Shown here: one piece after another, positions 62,664-64,000 of the stretch
Layout: the number at the start of each line of letters is the position of its first letter
Position numbering within the stretch: position 1 is the stretch's first letter
Source of the DNA: Sycobia sp. Sy_11
Lineage: Eukaryota; Arthropoda; Insecta; Hymenoptera; Epichrysomallidae
Assembly: GCA_018907035.1 (NCBI GenBank)
Contig: JACCIC010000002.1
Span: 3,171,001 to 3,235,000 of the forward strand
Direction of reading: 5' to 3'
Length of the DNA stretch: 64,000 nucleotides
Position numbers and translations under genes: made by a program
The notes under the pieces: model-generated
Databases searched by the model: none
Told to the model about the DNA's origin: nothing
What the model saw: only the letters and a program-made list of their open reading frames with translations

Positions 62664-63889
62664 ATGTTAAAATATCTTATAGTATTAGCTACTGTAGCTC
62701 TTTGCAGTTCAGCTCCAGGGTAAAGTATTAAAATATTTTATAGCATTTTGTTACACTAATTATAGCGATCAGAGTGTCAGAATCTATTACATAAATAACT
62801 TTTTATTCCCTAAATGAGAAGTTTCTAATGTTCATAATATTAATATTTGTAAGTAATTACATGTGCGGACAAAAAGCCTGTTCAATCGGAATTTTTCTAA
62901 AATTTTATTTATCATAAATTCTCATAAATTCAGTAAACTGTTCGCACAAAATCTGTCTGGGTGTCAGTTAGAAAATAAAATATGAAACAGGTATTTCACT
63001 AGAACGAAAAGTCATTGCTTAGGAGCGGTGTATTTACGGTTTAAACTTGATATGTAACATCGGAAACAGGCATTGTAGTAGTTAGAGCATTAAAGTTGTA
63101 TCATTCTATACAATTAAATCAATGTATAAATATATTTCAGTTTAGTGGGTGAATGGTACCTACTAAGTTTATTACAACATTCTCCCGTAGCTTCATTTTT
63201 TGCATCAGAGCAGCGAGACGTGAACACTAGCGATACCGATTTTTTGCAATATGTCGCAGATCATTGGACGGAATTTGACCGTGAGAGTTGGATTATAAAT
63301 AAATTTTGGGCTATCGATGAAGTTGGTTATCCTCTTGACAATTGTAGAACGTATGATGGGACAAAACCGCAGTACACTGGATTATCGTCCTCTCCATGGA
63401 TTAAAAATGATTTGAAAATACACTGGCCTAATTTGAAGGGAAATGAATTAAATGAGGAACTTTGGGGGCAAGAATTCAATACAAGCGGATCCTGCATTTC
63501 GTTTTTGGACTTTTTTTATTTCAACACAGCGCTGCGGCTATTGGACTCTCATAACATTGGAAATGTACTCAAGAAAAATGGTATTCATTCCGGTCATAGT
63601 TACGCATTTGATGATATTGTCAAGTCGATTGTAAAAACCATAGGAAGAGGATTTTACATAAAATGTCTACAACCAGAGGTATAATTCAGTTAAACTAATT
63701 ATATCTAAATATTTTAAATTTGGAATTCAATTAGGATTGTTTATTTTATTTTAGAATACTGACAAACAATACCTGTTGGAAGTTCAGATATGCTTTAATT
63801 CAGCGCGCGTAGTACAAAAATGCTTTCCAGGACAAGACAGACCTAGTATTCGTGATTGCGATCCAAATAAGGAGGTTTTCTATCCATGA
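62664..63889 (+). CDS. Secreted RNase T2-like protein with substituted catalytic histidines (probable pseudoenzyme)
   Basis: Three exons, 62664-62719, 63141-63678 and 63755-63889, give a 242-residue protein. Donors are GG|GTAAAG and GAG|GTATAA; acceptors are TTTCAG and TTTTAG; the frame is kept across both junctions. Residues 1-17 are a signal peptide (hydrophobic LIVLATVAL core, SSA end). The T2 fold shows in EWYLLSLLQ near the N-terminus, a CAS1-like segment ending GYPLDNC (Cys87), DLKIHWPNL (Trp114), a CAS2-like segment LWGQEFNTSGSC (to Cys137), FNTALRLLD, the LKKNGIHSG...YAFDDIVKSIV helix, and a C-terminal KC...QICF pattern. In active T2 enzymes CAS1 is F-T-I-H-G-L-W-P and CAS2 is H-E-W-x-K-H-G-T-C. 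Here the histidines are Asn72, Gln129 and Ser134, and the CAS2 Lys is Thr. Only the Glu (130) remains. Hydrolysis of RNA is therefore unlikely, yet the reading frame and splice sites are intact. T2-like proteins are known in insect venoms and bracoviruses, but no link is shown here. Confidence 0.85.
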
Positions 63890-63917
63890 ATTATCAAGAA
63901 GTTAAATGTAATTTTAT

Positions 63918-63923
63918 AATAAA
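63918..63923 (+). promoter_or_regulatory. Polyadenylation signal of the RNase T2-like gene
   Basis: AATAAA lies 28 bases after the TGA stop, which supports 63887-63889 as the true end of the gene. Confidence 0.6.
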
Positions 63924-64000
63924 TTTCTTTTATAATACCAACATCGTTTGTAGTTCACGTTTTTTATACATACAAAGGCAAAATGTATCTTTGCAACGAA

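Noticed and set aside
1..64000. CRISPR arrays, operons, bacterial-type promoters or terminators
   Set aside because: The window is eukaryotic; regularly spaced repeats with unique spacers were not seen.

Overview
This is a 64 kb window of an arthropod, almost certainly insect, nuclear genome. The reasons are: spliced genes with GT/AG introns and AATAAA signals; a gene of the arthropod cuticle family CPAP1 (one peritrophin-A/CBM14 chitin-binding domain); a 23 kb intron; an AT-rich background broken by CpG-rich islands; and very many long (GA)n, (TA)n and (CT)n tracts. The microsatellite load and the absence of CpG depletion in the GC-rich islands are typical of Hymenoptera (ant, bee or wasp), but the order is my inference.

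Only two genes can be supported. (1) A minus-strand CPAP1-type secreted chitin-binding protein. Its last coding exon is at 24404-24750 and the preceding exon is at 47815-48033. They are joined by a 23 kb intron and the phases match exactly. The signal-peptide exon was not found and may lie beyond the window or in 48034-62000. (2) A plus-strand, complete three-exon gene at 62664-63889. It encodes a 242-residue secreted RNase T2-fold protein in which all three catalytic histidine positions are substituted, so it is probably a pseudoenzyme.

Layout: 1-24403 is intergenic, lying 3' of the CPAP1 gene. It holds microsatellites, two copies of a palindromic inverted-repeat element (7.5 kb and 10.5 kb), G-homopolymers, a possible degenerate retroelement fragment near 15.2-15.6 kb and CpG-rich patches. 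24404-48033 is the CPAP1 gene. Its giant intron carries two more copies of the palindromic element (25.2 kb and 46.1 kb), a tRNA-like SINE remnant (44.4 kb), and an extreme microsatellite cluster at 30.6-33.0 kb. 48034-62663 is either further intron or intergenic sequence with GC-rich patches. 62664-64000 is the RNase T2-like gene.

The two genes have no evident functional link: one concerns cuticle or chitin matrix, the other is a secreted T2-fold protein of unknown role. Most of the remaining open frames come from dinucleotide repeats (read as runs of RE, SL, IY and so on) or from stop-poor GC-rich patches, and I do not call them genes. The most interesting findings are the catalytically dead RNase T2 and the four-copy palindromic element family, whose 31-bp terminal repeats differ almost entirely by transitions.
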